Positions 47,091-59,539 of a DNA stretch of 64,000 nucleotides are shown here, piece after piece. Source of the DNA: JBEVJK01 sp963791325. Lineage in GTDB: Bacteria; Pseudomonadota; Alphaproteobacteria; Rhizobiales; Rhizobiaceae. The notes below the pieces were generated by a model. It saw only the letters and a list, made by a program, of their open reading frames with translations, did no database searches and was not told the DNA's origin. A program made the position numbers and the translations under genes. The stretch spans positions 1 through 64,000 of the forward strand of contig CAWBRU010000014.1 in assembly GCA_963791325.1 (NCBI GenBank), given 5' to 3'. Positions within the stretch are counted from its first letter, which is position 1, and the number at the start of each line of letters is the position of its first letter.

Positions 47091-48308
47091 TCAGGCAGCG
47101 GCCTCGGCCTGCAGCTTGCGCATATCGGGCAGGAACACCGTGAGCAGGCCGAGCAGCGGCAGGTAGGAGCAGATGCGGTAGACGGTCTCGATGCCGTGCG
47201 CGTCGGCAAGCACGCCCAGCACCGCGGCGGCGATGCCGCCCATGCCGAAAGCCAGCCCGAAGAAGATACCGGCCACCATGCCGACCCGGCCGGGCAGCAG
47301 CTCCTGGGCGAACACCACGATCGCCGGGAAGGCCGAAGCCATGATCAGCCCGATGACGCCCGAGAGCACCACGGTCCAGTTGAGGTCGGCATAGGGCAGG
47401 GCCAGCGTGAACGGCAACACGCCGAGGATCGAGAACCAGATCACCGTCTTGGCGCCGAACCGGTCGCCGATCGGCCCACCGAGGATCGTGCCCACCGCGG
47501 CCCCGCCGAGGAACACGAACAAAAGGATCTGCGAGCCCTGCACGCTGACCCCGAACTTCTGGATCACATAGAAGGTGTAGTAGCTCGAGATGCTGGCCAT
47601 ATAGATGTTCTTGGAGAAGGTCAGCACCGCCAGCACCGCCAGTGCCACAGCGATGCGGCGGCGGGCGAGCACGGCGATCGGCGGCGGCGCCGGTCGGTGG
47701 GCATTGGCCTTGCGATGGTTGCTGTACCAGGTGCCGACCTGCCACAGGATCGCCATCCCGAGCAGCGCCGCGAGCGAAAACCAGGCGATGCTGCCTTGTC
47801 CGTTGGGCACCACGATGAAGGCCGCAAGCAGCGGCCCGAGCGCCTGGCCGGCATTGCCGCCGACCTGGAACAGCGACTGCGCTAGGCCGTACCGCCCGCC
47901 CGAGGCCAGCCGCGCCACCCGCGAGGATTCCGGATGAAACACCGCCGAGCCGAGGCCGACCAGTGCCGCGCCGAAGAGCAGCACGCCGTAATGTGCGGCA
48001 TAGGCCAGAAAGATGAGACCGACCAGGGTGGCGCCCATGCCCGCCGGCAGCGAATATGGCAGAGGCCGCCGGTCGGTATACATGCCGATCGCCGGCTGCA
48101 GCAGCGACGCGGTCACCTGAAACGTCATGGTGAGCAAGCCGATCTGCCAATAGTCGAGGCCGTAGTCGTCCTTCAGCATCGGGTAGATGGCCGCCAGCAG
48201 CGACTGCATGATGTCGTTGAGCAGATGGCAGAAGCTGACCGCCAGGATCACCGCATAGACGGCGGACTGAGCCGAGGCGCGGGTCGGGGAAAGCGTGGTG
48301 TCGGTCAC
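47091..48308 (-). CDS. MFS exporter, fosmidomycin-resistance (Fsr) type
   Basis: 405-residue, 12-helix major facilitator protein resembling Fsr. HLLNDIMQSLLAAIYPMLKD in the first helix is the family hallmark, with YWQIGLLTMTFQVTASLLQP, GLGSAVFHPESSRVARLASG and FQVGGNAGQALGPL following. It probably exports a drug or metabolite by proton antiport. An AraC-type regulator is divergent from it across a 192-base gap, the usual layout for a regulated efflux pump. Confidence 0.9.
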   Translation of the reverse strand: MTDTTLSPTRASAQSAVYAVILAVSFCHLLNDIMQSLLAAIYPMLKDDYGLDYWQIGLLTMTFQVTASLLQPAIGMYTDRRPLPYSLPAGMGATLVGLIFLAYAAHYGVLLFGAALVGLGSAVFHPESSRVARLASGGRYGLAQSLFQVGGNAGQALGPLLAAFIVVPNGQGSIAWFSLAALLGMAILWQVGTWYSNHRKANAHRPAPPPIAVLARRRIAVALAVLAVLTFSKNIYMASISSYYTFYVIQKFGVSVQGSQILLFVFLGGAAVGTILGGPIGDRFGAKTVIWFSILGVLPFTLALPYADLNWTVVLSGVIGLIMASAFPAIVVFAQELLPGRVGMVAGIFFGLAFGMGGIAAAVLGVLADAHGIETVYRICSYLPLLGLLTVFLPDMRKLQAEAAA

Positions 48309-48500
48309 GAAAGAGCTCCGCCGCCGGTCACGGCCGCACGCCGGCCGGCATCCTTGTCCGGATTCTCATACGCGAGGCATTGGCGTCCTGCTTACGTGGT
48401 TTGGCCCATCACTTTCGCGACTGGGCCTTGCTACGCGGCGAATTGCCGCTAGACTTGCTGGTCCAGCGAGGCTGCCGGACGCGACGGATCAAGGGATGAC

Positions 48501-49310
48501 ATGCTGAGCCCAGATCGCCGGGATCAGGAAGACCGGCTGCATGATGAGCGGCTCGCCTGGGTGGAGACCACCGAAGGCGCGGTGCTGGCCTTGCCGACCG
48601 ACTTTCCCGACGGGCACAAGGTGCCGGCCCACCGGCATAGCCGCTCGCAGCTGCTCTATGCGCTGAGCGGTGCCGTCCTGGTGACCACCGACGAGGGCCG
48701 CTGGATGGTTCCGCCCGAACACGCGATCTGGCTGCCGGCGGGCACCCGCCATGCGGTCGAGATGCTGGGCGAGGTCGCGATGCGCTCGATCTATGTGCGG
48801 CCCGACGCGTTGGCGTCGCTGCCGGCCGAGCTCAAGGTGGTGGCGATGACGGCGCTGATGCGCAGCCTGATCGTCGAGGCCGTCCGCCTGGCGCCCAATC
48901 CGGACCCATCGACCCGTGCGGGCCTGCTGATGGGACTCCTTTTGCATGAGATCCCGGCCTTGCCGCCGCGGCCGCTCGGCCTGCCGTTTCCCGCCGATGC
49001 CAGGCTGGTCGAGCTCTGCCGCCGCTTTCTCGCCCAGCCCGCGCCGCGTGCCGGCATCGACGGTTGGGCCAGAGCGGCTGGGATGAGCCGGCGTTCGTTC
49101 ACCCGGCTGTTTCATCGCCAGACCGGCATCAGCCTGTCGACCTGGCGCCAGCAAGCCTGCTTGTTCGCGGCGCTGCCGCGGCTGGCTGATGGCGAGCCGA
49201 TCACCCGCGTGGCGCTCGACCTCGGCTATGAAAGCGTCCCGGCCTTCACCACGATGTTCAAGCGCATGCTCGGCGAGCCGCCGCGAAGCTATCTGCGCAA
49301 GGTCGAATAG
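48501..49310 (+). CDS. AraC-family regulator with cupin sensor
   Basis: 269-residue transcription factor. The N-terminal cupin (PAHRHSRSQLLYALSGAVLV, WMVPPEHAIWLPAGTRHAVE) is followed by the C-terminal AraC domain with two helix-turn-helix units (WARAAGMSRRSFTRLFHRQT and ITRVALDLGYESVPAFTTMF, ending in PPRSYL). Being divergent from the Fsr-type exporter, it probably controls that gene. The inducing ligand is unknown. Confidence 0.9.
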   Translation: MLSPDRRDQEDRLHDERLAWVETTEGAVLALPTDFPDGHKVPAHRHSRSQLLYALSGAVLVTTDEGRWMVPPEHAIWLPAGTRHAVEMLGEVAMRSIYVRPDALASLPAELKVVAMTALMRSLIVEAVRLAPNPDPSTRAGLLMGLLLHEIPALPPRPLGLPFPADARLVELCRRFLAQPAPRAGIDGWARAAGMSRRSFTRLFHRQTGISLSTWRQQACLFAALPRLADGEPITRVALDLGYESVPAFTTMFKRMLGEPPRSYLRKVE

Positions 49311-49517
49311 AAGCGCTGGACAGAAGAGCGGGCGACGCCGGCGAGAACCCCTGGACGGGCTCCGAGCCGGGCCTGCCATCGGCGGTGTCGGCGAGGGGGG
49401 TTACAAGCCCGGATGCTTTGCCTATAAGGCGCTTCCAGCCTGATCCATGTCATGCACAGCGCGCCGGCGATTTCGCGGTGCGAGGCATGCAACCTGCCAG
49501 CACGGACGAACCGACCC

Positions 49518-53012
<3,495 letters not shown>

Positions 53013-53067
53013 GCCGGCACCTTCAGCCGGCCGATGGGGATCCTTGCCGGCGTCCGAATGCGCGTCG

Positions 53068-53493
53068 TCAGGCGCCGATCGCCTCCAGGCCGTCCTCCAG
53101 CCACTCGCCGAGCATCGGCATGTGCAGCAGATAGCTGGCGATGCGCTTGTGGCCGCGCTGCCGTGCCTCGCTGACGACGTCGGCCCACTCCGCCGCGTCG
53201 TAGTCGCCGCGGCCGATCCACACCAGCGCGATCAGCTCGGCCGCCTCGTCGACATTGAGGTCGCCGAGCAGCTCGCGCAGCTCCTCTTCGTTCAGGTTCT
53301 CCGCCAACTCCTCGGCCAGGCCGTCATGCAGATGCGTTTCGCGCGAATTGCCGTCGAGCTCGACCTCATGCTCGGCGCCGTCGGCGTAATCCTCGTTGAC
53401 CGCGGCGCTGATTGCCCGCGCCTTCAGCGCAAACAGGCGCACCGTATCGGGGTCGATGGCGAGTTCCCACTCGCGTTGCAGCCGCTGTTGCAC
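53068..53493 (-). CDS. DUF3775 domain protein
   Basis: About 141 residues; acidic N-terminal half (EELAENLNEEELRELLGDLN) and a C-terminal YDAAEWADVVSEARQRGHKR block with YLLHMPMLGEWLEDGL, which match the uncharacterised DUF3775 family. The probable start is GTG at 53493. It is soluble, with no motif that suggests catalysis. It is convergent with carB, with 55 bases between containing a GCCGGC-N7-GCCGGC hairpin. Confidence 0.7.
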   Translation of the reverse strand: MQQRLQREWELAIDPDTVRLFALKARAISAAVNEDYADGAEHEVELDGNSRETHLHDGLAEELAENLNEEELRELLGDLNVDEAAELIALVWIGRGDYDAAEWADVVSEARQRGHKRIASYLLHMPMLGEWLEDGLEAIGA

Positions 53494-53723
53494 CTCAGCC
53501 GTCCAGCTCTCGATCGTGGCGCACTATGCACGCCCCGGGCGCAAAAATCGAGCCGGCATGCCGGCGGTCGCCGGCCCGGCACGGAACCTCGGTCAACAAA
53601 TCCCTGAGCTTGCGCTCACGTGGTTGTGATCGACGCCGCTGGGGGGCCCGGCGGCCGTCGCGGAAGAATCTCCCGCCGAAACCCGTTAGACTTGCACTTC
53701 CCGCGTTCTCGAGGAGATTTGAG

Positions 53724-54260
53724 ATGCACGCCCGAATGCTCGCCGTCCTGGCTTCACTGGCCCTTGCCGCGCCGCTTCTGTCCGTCCCCGTCTACGCGGC
53801 AGGCGATGGCGGTGGCGGCGACACACCTGTCGCCCAATGCAAGAAGGGCCAGGTCTGGGACAAGAAGAAGAAGAAATGCGTGGTCCCGGGGCAAAGCTTC
53901 CTCGACGACGACAGCATCTATGAATCGGGCCGCGACCTGGCGTTGTTGGGCCGCTTCGACGAGGCCATCACGATCCTCAGCCTGGCGCATGACAAGACCG
54001 ATCCCCGCGTCCTCAACTATCTCGGCTACGCGCATCGCAAGGCCGGCCGCGTGCTGGTCGGGCTCGGCTATTATCAGGAGGCGCTGCGCAGCGATCCAGA
54101 CTATACGCTGGTGCGCGAATATCTCGGCGAGGCGCATCTGCAGCTCGGCGACGTTGCCGCCGCCCGCAACCAGCTCGACGAGATCAAGAAGCGCTGCGGC
54201 ACCGGCTGCAGCGAATACACCGAGCTCTCCGCGCAGATCGATGCCTTCGTGAAAGGCTGA
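53724..54260 (+). CDS. Secreted TPR-repeat protein
   Basis: 178 residues. The signal peptide ends near PVYAAG (about residue 27), followed by a Lys-rich linker with a cysteine pair (CKKGQVWDKKKKKC) and three TPR-like helix pairs (SGRDLALLGRFDEAITILSL, NYLGYAHRKAGRVLVGLGYY, YLGEAHLQLGDVAAARNQLD). A second cysteine pair (CGTGC) is near the end. A periplasmic scaffold role is likely; the partner is unknown. GAGGAG precedes the ATG. Two strong hairpins lie between this gene and greA. Confidence 0.8.
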   Translation: MHARMLAVLASLALAAPLLSVPVYAAGDGGGGDTPVAQCKKGQVWDKKKKKCVVPGQSFLDDDSIYESGRDLALLGRFDEAITILSLAHDKTDPRVLNYLGYAHRKAGRVLVGLGYYQEALRSDPDYTLVREYLGEAHLQLGDVAAARNQLDEIKKRCGTGCSEYTELSAQIDAFVKG

Positions 54261-54283
54261 CGGTCCGCCGGCGCGGCGGAATG

Positions 54284-54320
54284 TCCGGGCGGGATTTTTG
54301 AGGTGAAAATCCCGGCCGGA
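54284..54320 (+). promoter_or_regulatory. Hairpin 1 in the greA leader
   Basis: TCCGGGCGGGATTTT-loop-AAAATCCCGGCCGGA, 14 of 15 positions paired, starting 23 bases after the TPR stop codon. It has no T-run directly after it. It may stabilise the TPR transcript or act with the second hairpin as a leader switch for greA. Confidence 0.5.
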
Positions 54321-54350
54321 CTTGCTACATTCGGAGATCACCCAGGTGAA

Positions 54351-54388
54351 CGGATCCGTGGGCTTGGCCCACGGACCGTTTTCTTTTT
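54351..54388 (+). terminator. Terminator/attenuator before greA
   Basis: TCCGTGGGC-TTG-GCCCACGGA (54354-54374) followed by CCGTTTTCTTTTT, a good intrinsic terminator. It ends about 65 bases before the greA ATG. It may terminate the TPR transcript, or attenuate greA, since GreA acts on paused polymerase and the E. coli greA leader is also attenuated. Confidence 0.7.
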
Positions 54389-54452
54389 GTCTCTCAGCGT
54401 TCCGATCGCCTTGGAAAGGACCGCGTTCCGGCGCGGAAGGAAGGAAGTCACG

Positions 54453-54926
54453 ATGAACAAGGTGCCGATGACCGCCGGCGGGTTCCAGTCGCTCAAGGAA
54501 GAGCTTCGCTGGCGCCAACAGGAAGAGCGCCCGCGCATCATCGAGGCCATCTCCGAAGCCCGCTCGCACGGCGATCTGTCCGAGAACGCCGAATACCATT
54601 CGGCCAAGGAGGCACAGAGCCTGAACGAAGGCCGGATCAACGAGCTCGAAGACCTCGTCGCCCGCGCCGAGGTGATCGACGTCTCCAAGCTGACCGGCGA
54701 GAAGGTCAAGTTCGGCGCCACGGTGGTGGTCGTCGACGAGGACACCGAGGAAGAGCGCACCTATCAGATCGTCGGCGACCAGGAAGCCGACGTGAAGTCC
54801 GGTCGCATCTCGATTTCCTCGCCGATCGCGCGGGCGCTGATCGGCAAGGAGGTCGGCGAGACGATCGAGGTCAACGCCCCGGGGGGCGCCCGCGGCTACG
54901 AGATCGTCCGCGTCGAATTCATCTGA
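54453..54926 (+). CDS. greA: Transcription elongation factor GreA
   Basis: 157-residue factor that rescues backtracked RNA polymerase by stimulating cleavage of the RNA 3' end. The N-terminal coiled coil carries the tip sequence SHGDLSENAEYHSAKEAQ (about 38-55), whose acidic D-E pair reaches the polymerase active site. The C-terminal FKBP-like domain has ISISSPIARALIGKEVGE. AAGGAAG precedes the ATG. The leader contains two hairpins, one a terminator. The glycosyltransferase gene starts four bases after the stop. Confidence 0.97.
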   Translation: MNKVPMTAGGFQSLKEELRWRQQEERPRIIEAISEARSHGDLSENAEYHSAKEAQSLNEGRINELEDLVARAEVIDVSKLTGEKVKFGATVVVVDEDTEEERTYQIVGDQEADVKSGRISISSPIARALIGKEVGETIEVNAPGGARGYEIVRVEFI

Positions 54927-54930
54927 TCAG

Positions 54931-56079
54931 ATGGCGGCGCCGTCCCTCGCCACGGCCGCTCGCGGCGCGGCGAGCGGAGCCGGCGTCGAGGTTGCCGCCG
55001 TCGAGGTGGTGGCGCCGAACTTTAAGCGGCGGCTGTCGGGCGTCACCAGCACCATCCTCCAGCTCGTGCCGCTCCAGGCGCAGACCCTCGGCATCGCCAC
55101 GCTCGGGCCGGGCCTGCCGCCGTCTTTGCCGAAACTCCGCGTCCGCCAGCTGCTCGGGCTGCTGAAGCCGCCCGCCCGCCGGCCGTTCCGCATCTGGCAC
55201 GCGCGCCGCAACACCGAAATGCTGGCCGGCGTGGTCCTGCGCGATGTCATGCGCGCGCCGCTCAAGCTGGTCTTCACCTCGGCAGGACAGCGCCGTCACA
55301 CCCGCTATACCCGCTGGCTGATCCGCCGCATGGACGCCGTCATCGCCACCAGCGTCCGCTCCGGCAGTTTCCTGGAGGTGCCGCACCGCGTCATCATGCA
55401 CGGTGTCGACCTGGCGCGCTTTCACCCCGCGGCCGGGCCCGGCGACACCCTGGCCGGGGCCGGTCTCGACGCCCGCCATGCGCTGGGGTGCTTCGGCCGT
55501 GTCCGGCCGCAAAAGGGGACCGACCTGTTTGTCGCGGCATTGATCGAGCTTTTGCCGCAGTTCCCCGATTGGATCGGCGTCGTCACCGGCCGCGTCACCG
55601 CCGAACATCAGGCGTTCGCCGACGGGCTGAAGCGCGACGTTGCCGCCGCCGGGCTTGCAGCGCGCATTTTGTTTCTCGGTGAGGTCCCGGATATCGCGGT
55701 CTGGTACCGGCGGCTGACGCTCTTCGTCGCGCCATCGCGCAACGAGGGCTTTGGGCTGACCCCGCTCGAGGCGATGGCCTCGGCAAGCGCGGTGGTGGCG
55801 AGCGACGCCGGCGCCTATGCCGAGCAGGTCGAGCCCGGGCAGACCGGCGCGGTGGTGCCGGCAGGCGACGGCCGGGCCTTGCGGGAGGCGATCCGCGCCT
55901 ACCTTGCCGATCCGCAGCTCGCCCGCCGCCACGGCCTCTCAGGGCTGGCGCGGGTCGGGCGCGACTTTCCGCTCGAGCGGGAGGCCGACGAGATCAGCGA
56001 GGTCTATGCGGCCCTGTGGGCCGGGTCATCGCCCTATTCGGCTTCGCCCGCGCTGCCGTCGCGCAGTCCGAGGCGGTAG
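54931..56079 (+). CDS. lpcC: Family-4 glycosyltransferase (LpcC-like, LPS core)
   Basis: 382-residue GT-B enzyme. The N-terminal sequence APNFKRRLSGVTSTILQLVP, WHARRNTEMLAG and FTSAGQRRHTRYTRWLIRRM resembles rhizobial LpcC, a mannosyltransferase of the lipopolysaccharide core. The donor-binding half has GCFGRVRPQKGTDLFVAAL and PSRNEGFGLTPLEAMASASA with the EX7E-type glutamates. The sugar and acceptor are inferred from family memory. It starts four bases after greA. Its last 46 bases overlap the end of the convergent GT2 gene. Confidence 0.8.
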   Translation: MAAPSLATAARGAASGAGVEVAAVEVVAPNFKRRLSGVTSTILQLVPLQAQTLGIATLGPGLPPSLPKLRVRQLLGLLKPPARRPFRIWHARRNTEMLAGVVLRDVMRAPLKLVFTSAGQRRHTRYTRWLIRRMDAVIATSVRSGSFLEVPHRVIMHGVDLARFHPAAGPGDTLAGAGLDARHALGCFGRVRPQKGTDLFVAALIELLPQFPDWIGVVTGRVTAEHQAFADGLKRDVAAAGLAARILFLGEVPDIAVWYRRLTLFVAPSRNEGFGLTPLEAMASASAVVASDAGAYAEQVEPGQTGAVVPAGDGRALREAIRAYLADPQLARRHGLSGLARVGRDFPLEREADEISEVYAALWAGSSPYSASPALPSRSPRR

Positions 56080-56837
56080 AGCTCGGCCTCGGTGAGAAAG
56101 GCATATTGGCCGAGCATGGCGGCGTAGATCAGCCCCGGCAGGCCGCATAGAAAATAGCGGTGGACGACGTAGCTCTTCAGGAAGCGGCCGAGCGGGTTGA
56201 CGAGAAGGCGCAGCGCATTGGTGCGGCGGCCGCGCGCGAACCGCTCCTTGGCCTTCAGCCTCGCATAGGCTGCACCCTTGGCCATTTCCTGGCCGATGGT
56301 CAGCCGGCGAAAATGCAGGATCGAGCCGCGGGCGATCACCTCGACCGGACCATCGGTGAGGATCGATTCATGCACCAGCGCCGCCTCGTCGACGCTGGCC
56401 GTGCCCTTCCTCACCAGCCTCACCATCGCCTTGGCATGCACCGCCGGCGGCTGATAGCCGTAGCCGGGCAGGTAGTCGCGGCGGCGCAGGGCGAAGGCGT
56501 TGCTCGCGCTGGCCGCGAGGTCGAGGCCGGCAAGCGCGGCGCGCATCTCCGGGTCGAGCCGCTCGTCGCTGTCGAGGCTGAGGCACCAGGCCTCGGTGCA
56601 AGCCTCCAAGGCAAACTGCTTCTGCGCGGCAAAGCCCGGCCAGGGCCGCTCGATCAAACGTATCGGATAGCCCTGGCGGCGATGGTCTTCGATCAGCGCC
56701 AGGGTACCGTCGGTCGATCCGGAATCGACGATCACGATCTCGCGGCAGAAATCGAGGCTTGCCAGCGCATCGCCGAGCATGTCCACCTCGTTGCGGCAGA
56801 CGACGAAGCCAGAGATCGGCCGGTCGAAGCGGGCCAT
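56034..56837 (-). CDS. Family-2 glycosyltransferase (WaaE/KdtX-like)
   Basis: 267-residue GT-A enzyme of the type that adds a sugar to the LPS inner core. It has FVVCRNEVDMLGDALASLDF, IVIVDSGSTDGT (nucleotide-binding) and the DxD motif in CLSLDSDERLDPE (about 86-98), plus PGFAAQKQFALEAC. A C-terminal part contains an amphipathic or membrane-associated segment (FLCGLPGLIYAAML). It shares its 3' end with the neighbouring LpcC-like gene, and together they suggest an LPS-core pair. It lies eight bases after the lrp gene on the same strand. Confidence 0.82.
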   Translation of the reverse strand: MARFDRPISGFVVCRNEVDMLGDALASLDFCREIVIVDSGSTDGTLALIEDHRRQGYPIRLIERPWPGFAAQKQFALEACTEAWCLSLDSDERLDPEMRAALAGLDLAASASNAFALRRRDYLPGYGYQPPAVHAKAMVRLVRKGTASVDEAALVHESILTDGPVEVIARGSILHFRRLTIGQEMAKGAAYARLKAKERFARGRRTNALRLLVNPLGRFLKSYVVHRYFLCGLPGLIYAAMLGQYAFLTEAELYRLGLRDGSAGEAE

Positions 56838-56844
56838 CGGCCGC

Positions 56845-57327
56845 TCAGGTCGCCCCGTCGATGGCGACCAGCCCCTCGTCCTTCACCTGGCGGATGGTAA
56901 GCGCCGTGCGCACCGTGTCGACATTCGGCGTCGAGGTCAGTTCCTCGATGACGAAGGCCTGGAAAGTGCCGAGATCGCTGGCCACGCAATGCAGCAGGAA
57001 GTCCGAATCGCCCGAGACCATCCAGGCGCGGCGCACGATCGGCCAGCCCCGGGTGCGGTCGGCGAAGCCCCTGAGCTCGGCCTCCGCCTGATGGTGCAGG
57101 CCGACATGGCAGAAGGCGACCACGTCGTAGCCCAGCGTCTTGGCGTTGAGCAGCGCCCGGTAACCGCGGATGATGCCGGCATCCTCCAGCCGCTTAACTC
57201 GCCTCAGGCAGGGCGGCGCCGAGATGCCGACGCGTTTCGACAGCTCGACATTGGTCATGCGGCCGTCGTTCTGCAACTCGCGAAGAATCTTCCAGTCGAT
57301 GGCGTCCAACTCGGCCTTCAGCGGCAT
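56845..57327 (-). CDS. Lrp/AsnC family regulator
   Basis: 160-residue feast/famine regulator: N-terminal helix-turn-helix (LDAIDWKILRELQNDGRMTN, VELSKRVGISAPPCLRRVKR) and a C-terminal RAM ligand domain (VSGDSDFLLHCVASDLGTFQ). I chose the ATG at 57327 for the standard N-terminus; a longer frame reaches 57462 but reads into the promoter. It is divergent from trxB, an arrangement conserved in Rhizobiales. Confidence 0.9.
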   Translation of the reverse strand: MPLKAELDAIDWKILRELQNDGRMTNVELSKRVGISAPPCLRRVKRLEDAGIIRGYRALLNAKTLGYDVVAFCHVGLHHQAEAELRGFADRTRGWPIVRRAWMVSGDSDFLLHCVASDLGTFQAFVIEELTSTPNVDTVRTALTIRQVKDEGLVAIDGAT

Positions 57328-57542
57328 CGTCAGTCTCCGCGCAACAATCTGTCGCAAAACCGCAATGAAGTTACCCGAATAGCCCGGATTGGGAAAGCTT
57401 CGATATCCTGTGGACCAAAGGCCGGCCAGCTTTCCGGGGAGGACGCATTCCTCGCCTTGCAACAGGGGGTAGGCAGCACCTAAATTGCGCGGAGAGAAGG
57501 CGCCGGCGCCCGTCGTGGCCGGCCGGCAAGGGACTCGAGGTA

Positions 57543-58517
57543 ATGTCCGTCAAACACGCGCCCGTGCTGATCATCGGTTCTGGTCCTGCAGGCTATACCG
57601 CGGCGATCTATGCCGCCCGCGCATTGCTGAAACCCGTTCTGATTGCCGGGCTCCAGCAGGGCGGCCAGCTGATGATCACCACCGACGTCGAGAACTATCC
57701 CGGCTTCGCCGATCCGATCCAGGGCCCTTGGCTGATGGGCGAGATGCTGAAGCAGGCCGAGCATGTCGGCACCGAGATCATCAACGACATCATCCTCGAG
57801 GCCGATCTCGGACGTCGCCCGTTCCGGCTGACCGGCGATTCCGGCACGGTCTATACCGCCGATGCGCTGATCATCGCAACCGGTGCCCAGGCGAAGTGGC
57901 TGGGGCTGCCCAGCGAAGAGGCCTTCAAGGGCTTCGGTGTATCGGCCTGCGCGACCTGCGACGGGTTCTTCTATCGCGGCAAGGACGTGGTCGTGATCGG
58001 CGGCGGCAATTCGGCGGTGGAAGAGGCGCTCTATCTGTCGCATCTGGCCCGCAATGTCACCGTCATCCACCGGCGCGGCGAGTTCCGCGCCGAGCGGATC
58101 CTGCAGGAGCGGCTGTTCCAGCGCAAGAACATCACCGTTCTGTGGGACACGGTCGTCGAAGAGATCACCGGCGTGCCGGGCAAGGTGCCGATGCCGCCCT
58201 CGGTTTCCGGCATCCGGCTGAAGAACGCCAAGACCGGCGCCCTGTCGGAGCTGCCGATCGACGGCGTGTTTGTCGCCATCGGCCACGCGCCGGCGGTCGA
58301 GCTGTTCGTCGGCCAGCTGAAGCAGAAGAAGAACGGCTATCTGTGGACCGCGCCGGATTCGACCAAGACCGACATTCCCGGGGTGTTCGCGGCGGGCGAC
58401 GTGACCGACGATGTCTACCGCCAGGCGGTGACCGCTGCGGGGCTGGGTTGCATGGCGGCGCTGGAGGCCGAGAAATACCTGGCCGAGATGGACGTGCATC
58501 GCGAAGCGGCGGAATAA
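57543..58517 (+). CDS. trxB: Thioredoxin-disulfide reductase
   Basis: 324-residue FAD enzyme transferring electrons from NADPH to thioredoxin. FAD motif IIGSGPAGYTAAIYAARA is at residues 10-27, the redox-active disulfide ACATCDGFFY near 137, the NADPH motif VIGGGNSAVEEALYLSH near 155-171, and the C-terminal FAD-binding GVFAAGDVTDDVYRQAVTAA. Length and motifs are standard. A LysR gene follows 24 bases later. Confidence 0.97.
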   Translation: MSVKHAPVLIIGSGPAGYTAAIYAARALLKPVLIAGLQQGGQLMITTDVENYPGFADPIQGPWLMGEMLKQAEHVGTEIINDIILEADLGRRPFRLTGDSGTVYTADALIIATGAQAKWLGLPSEEAFKGFGVSACATCDGFFYRGKDVVVIGGGNSAVEEALYLSHLARNVTVIHRRGEFRAERILQERLFQRKNITVLWDTVVEEITGVPGKVPMPPSVSGIRLKNAKTGALSELPIDGVFVAIGHAPAVELFVGQLKQKKNGYLWTAPDSTKTDIPGVFAAGDVTDDVYRQAVTAAGLGCMAALEAEKYLAEMDVHREAAE

Positions 58518-58541
58518 GCCGTCTGACATCGAGGGGTCGGC

Positions 58542-59438
58542 ATGTCACTGGACTGGGACAAACTGCGCGTGTTCCACGCGGCAGCGGAGGCTGGCTCGTT
58601 CACCCATGCCGCCGAGACCTTGCGGCTGTCGCAATCGGCCATCTCCCGCCAGGTGAGCGCGCTCGAGCACGACGTCGGCGTGCCGCTGTTCCACCGCCAT
58701 GCGCGCGGCCTGGTGCTGACCGAGCAGGGCGAGATCCTATTTCGGACCGCGCATGACGTGCTGATGAAGCTGGAGACCGTGCGCACCCGGCTGGCCGAGG
58801 CCAAGGACCGGCCGTCGGGCGTGCTCCGGGTAACCACCACGGTCGGGCTCGGCACCGGCTGGCTCACCGAGCGCATTCAGGAGTTCACCGAGCTCTATCC
58901 GGACATCCAGCTGCAGCTGGTGTTTGCCAATGAGGAGCTCGATCTCACCCTGCGCCAGGCCGACTGCGCGATCCGCCTGCGCCAGCCGCAGCAGCCCGAT
59001 TTGATCCAGCGGCGGCTGTTCACCGTGCACCTGCACTTGTTCGCCGCGCCTGCCTATCTCGAGCGCTATGGCCGCCCGGCGGCGGTCACGGACCTCGACA
59101 AGCACCGGCTGATCACCTTCGGCGAGCCGGTGCCGAACTTCCTGCGCGAGCTGAATTCGCTGGAGACGCTCGGCCGGCCGGAGGGCGAGCGGCGGATCGC
59201 CAGCCTGCAGATCAACGACCTGATGTCGGTGCGCAGGGTGGTCAAGCGCGGCGTCGGCATCGCCATGCTTCCCGATTACATGGCCGACAAGGATTCGGGC
59301 CTCGTCCAGGTCCTGCCGGAGATCGAGGTGCCGTCCTTCGACACGTTTTTCTGCTATCCGGAAGCGATGAAGAACCAGGCCAAGCTCAAGGCGTTCCGCG
59401 ACTTCGTCTTCTCCAAAGCCCGCAGCTGGTCATTCTAG
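58542..59438 (+). CDS. LysR-family transcriptional regulator
   Basis: 298-residue LysR protein. Winged helix-turn-helix FHAAAEAGSFTHAAETLRLS then QSAISRQVSALEHDVGVPLF (residues 10-50), followed by a periplasmic-binding-like effector domain (RRVVKRGVGIAMLPDYMA near 230). It is co-directional with trxB and commonly found there in related genomes. The target and ligand are unknown. Its end is followed by an inverted repeat and a probable small RNA gene. Confidence 0.9.
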   Translation: MSLDWDKLRVFHAAAEAGSFTHAAETLRLSQSAISRQVSALEHDVGVPLFHRHARGLVLTEQGEILFRTAHDVLMKLETVRTRLAEAKDRPSGVLRVTTTVGLGTGWLTERIQEFTELYPDIQLQLVFANEELDLTLRQADCAIRLRQPQQPDLIQRRLFTVHLHLFAAPAYLERYGRPAAVTDLDKHRLITFGEPVPNFLRELNSLETLGRPEGERRIASLQINDLMSVRRVVKRGVGIAMLPDYMADKDSGLVQVLPEIEVPSFDTFFCYPEAMKNQAKLKAFRDFVFSKARSWSF

Positions 59439-59483
59439 AGGCGGGGCCTGCCCGGTTTTTCTACATTTTCCATGAACTTACGG

Positions 59484-59507
59484 CACTCATGCAAAAATGC
59501 ATGGGTG
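59484..59507. repeat. Inverted repeat after the LysR gene
   Basis: CACTCATGCA-AAAA-TGCATGGGTG, 9 of 10 positions paired with a 4-base loop. It lies 45 bases past the LysR stop and about 35 bases before the small RNA candidate. It could be a regulator binding site for that RNA or a hairpin ending the trxB-lysR transcript. Confidence 0.5.
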
Positions 59508-59539
59508 AAATGCGTGCCGGCCGCTTGTTTTTTGGGCAA

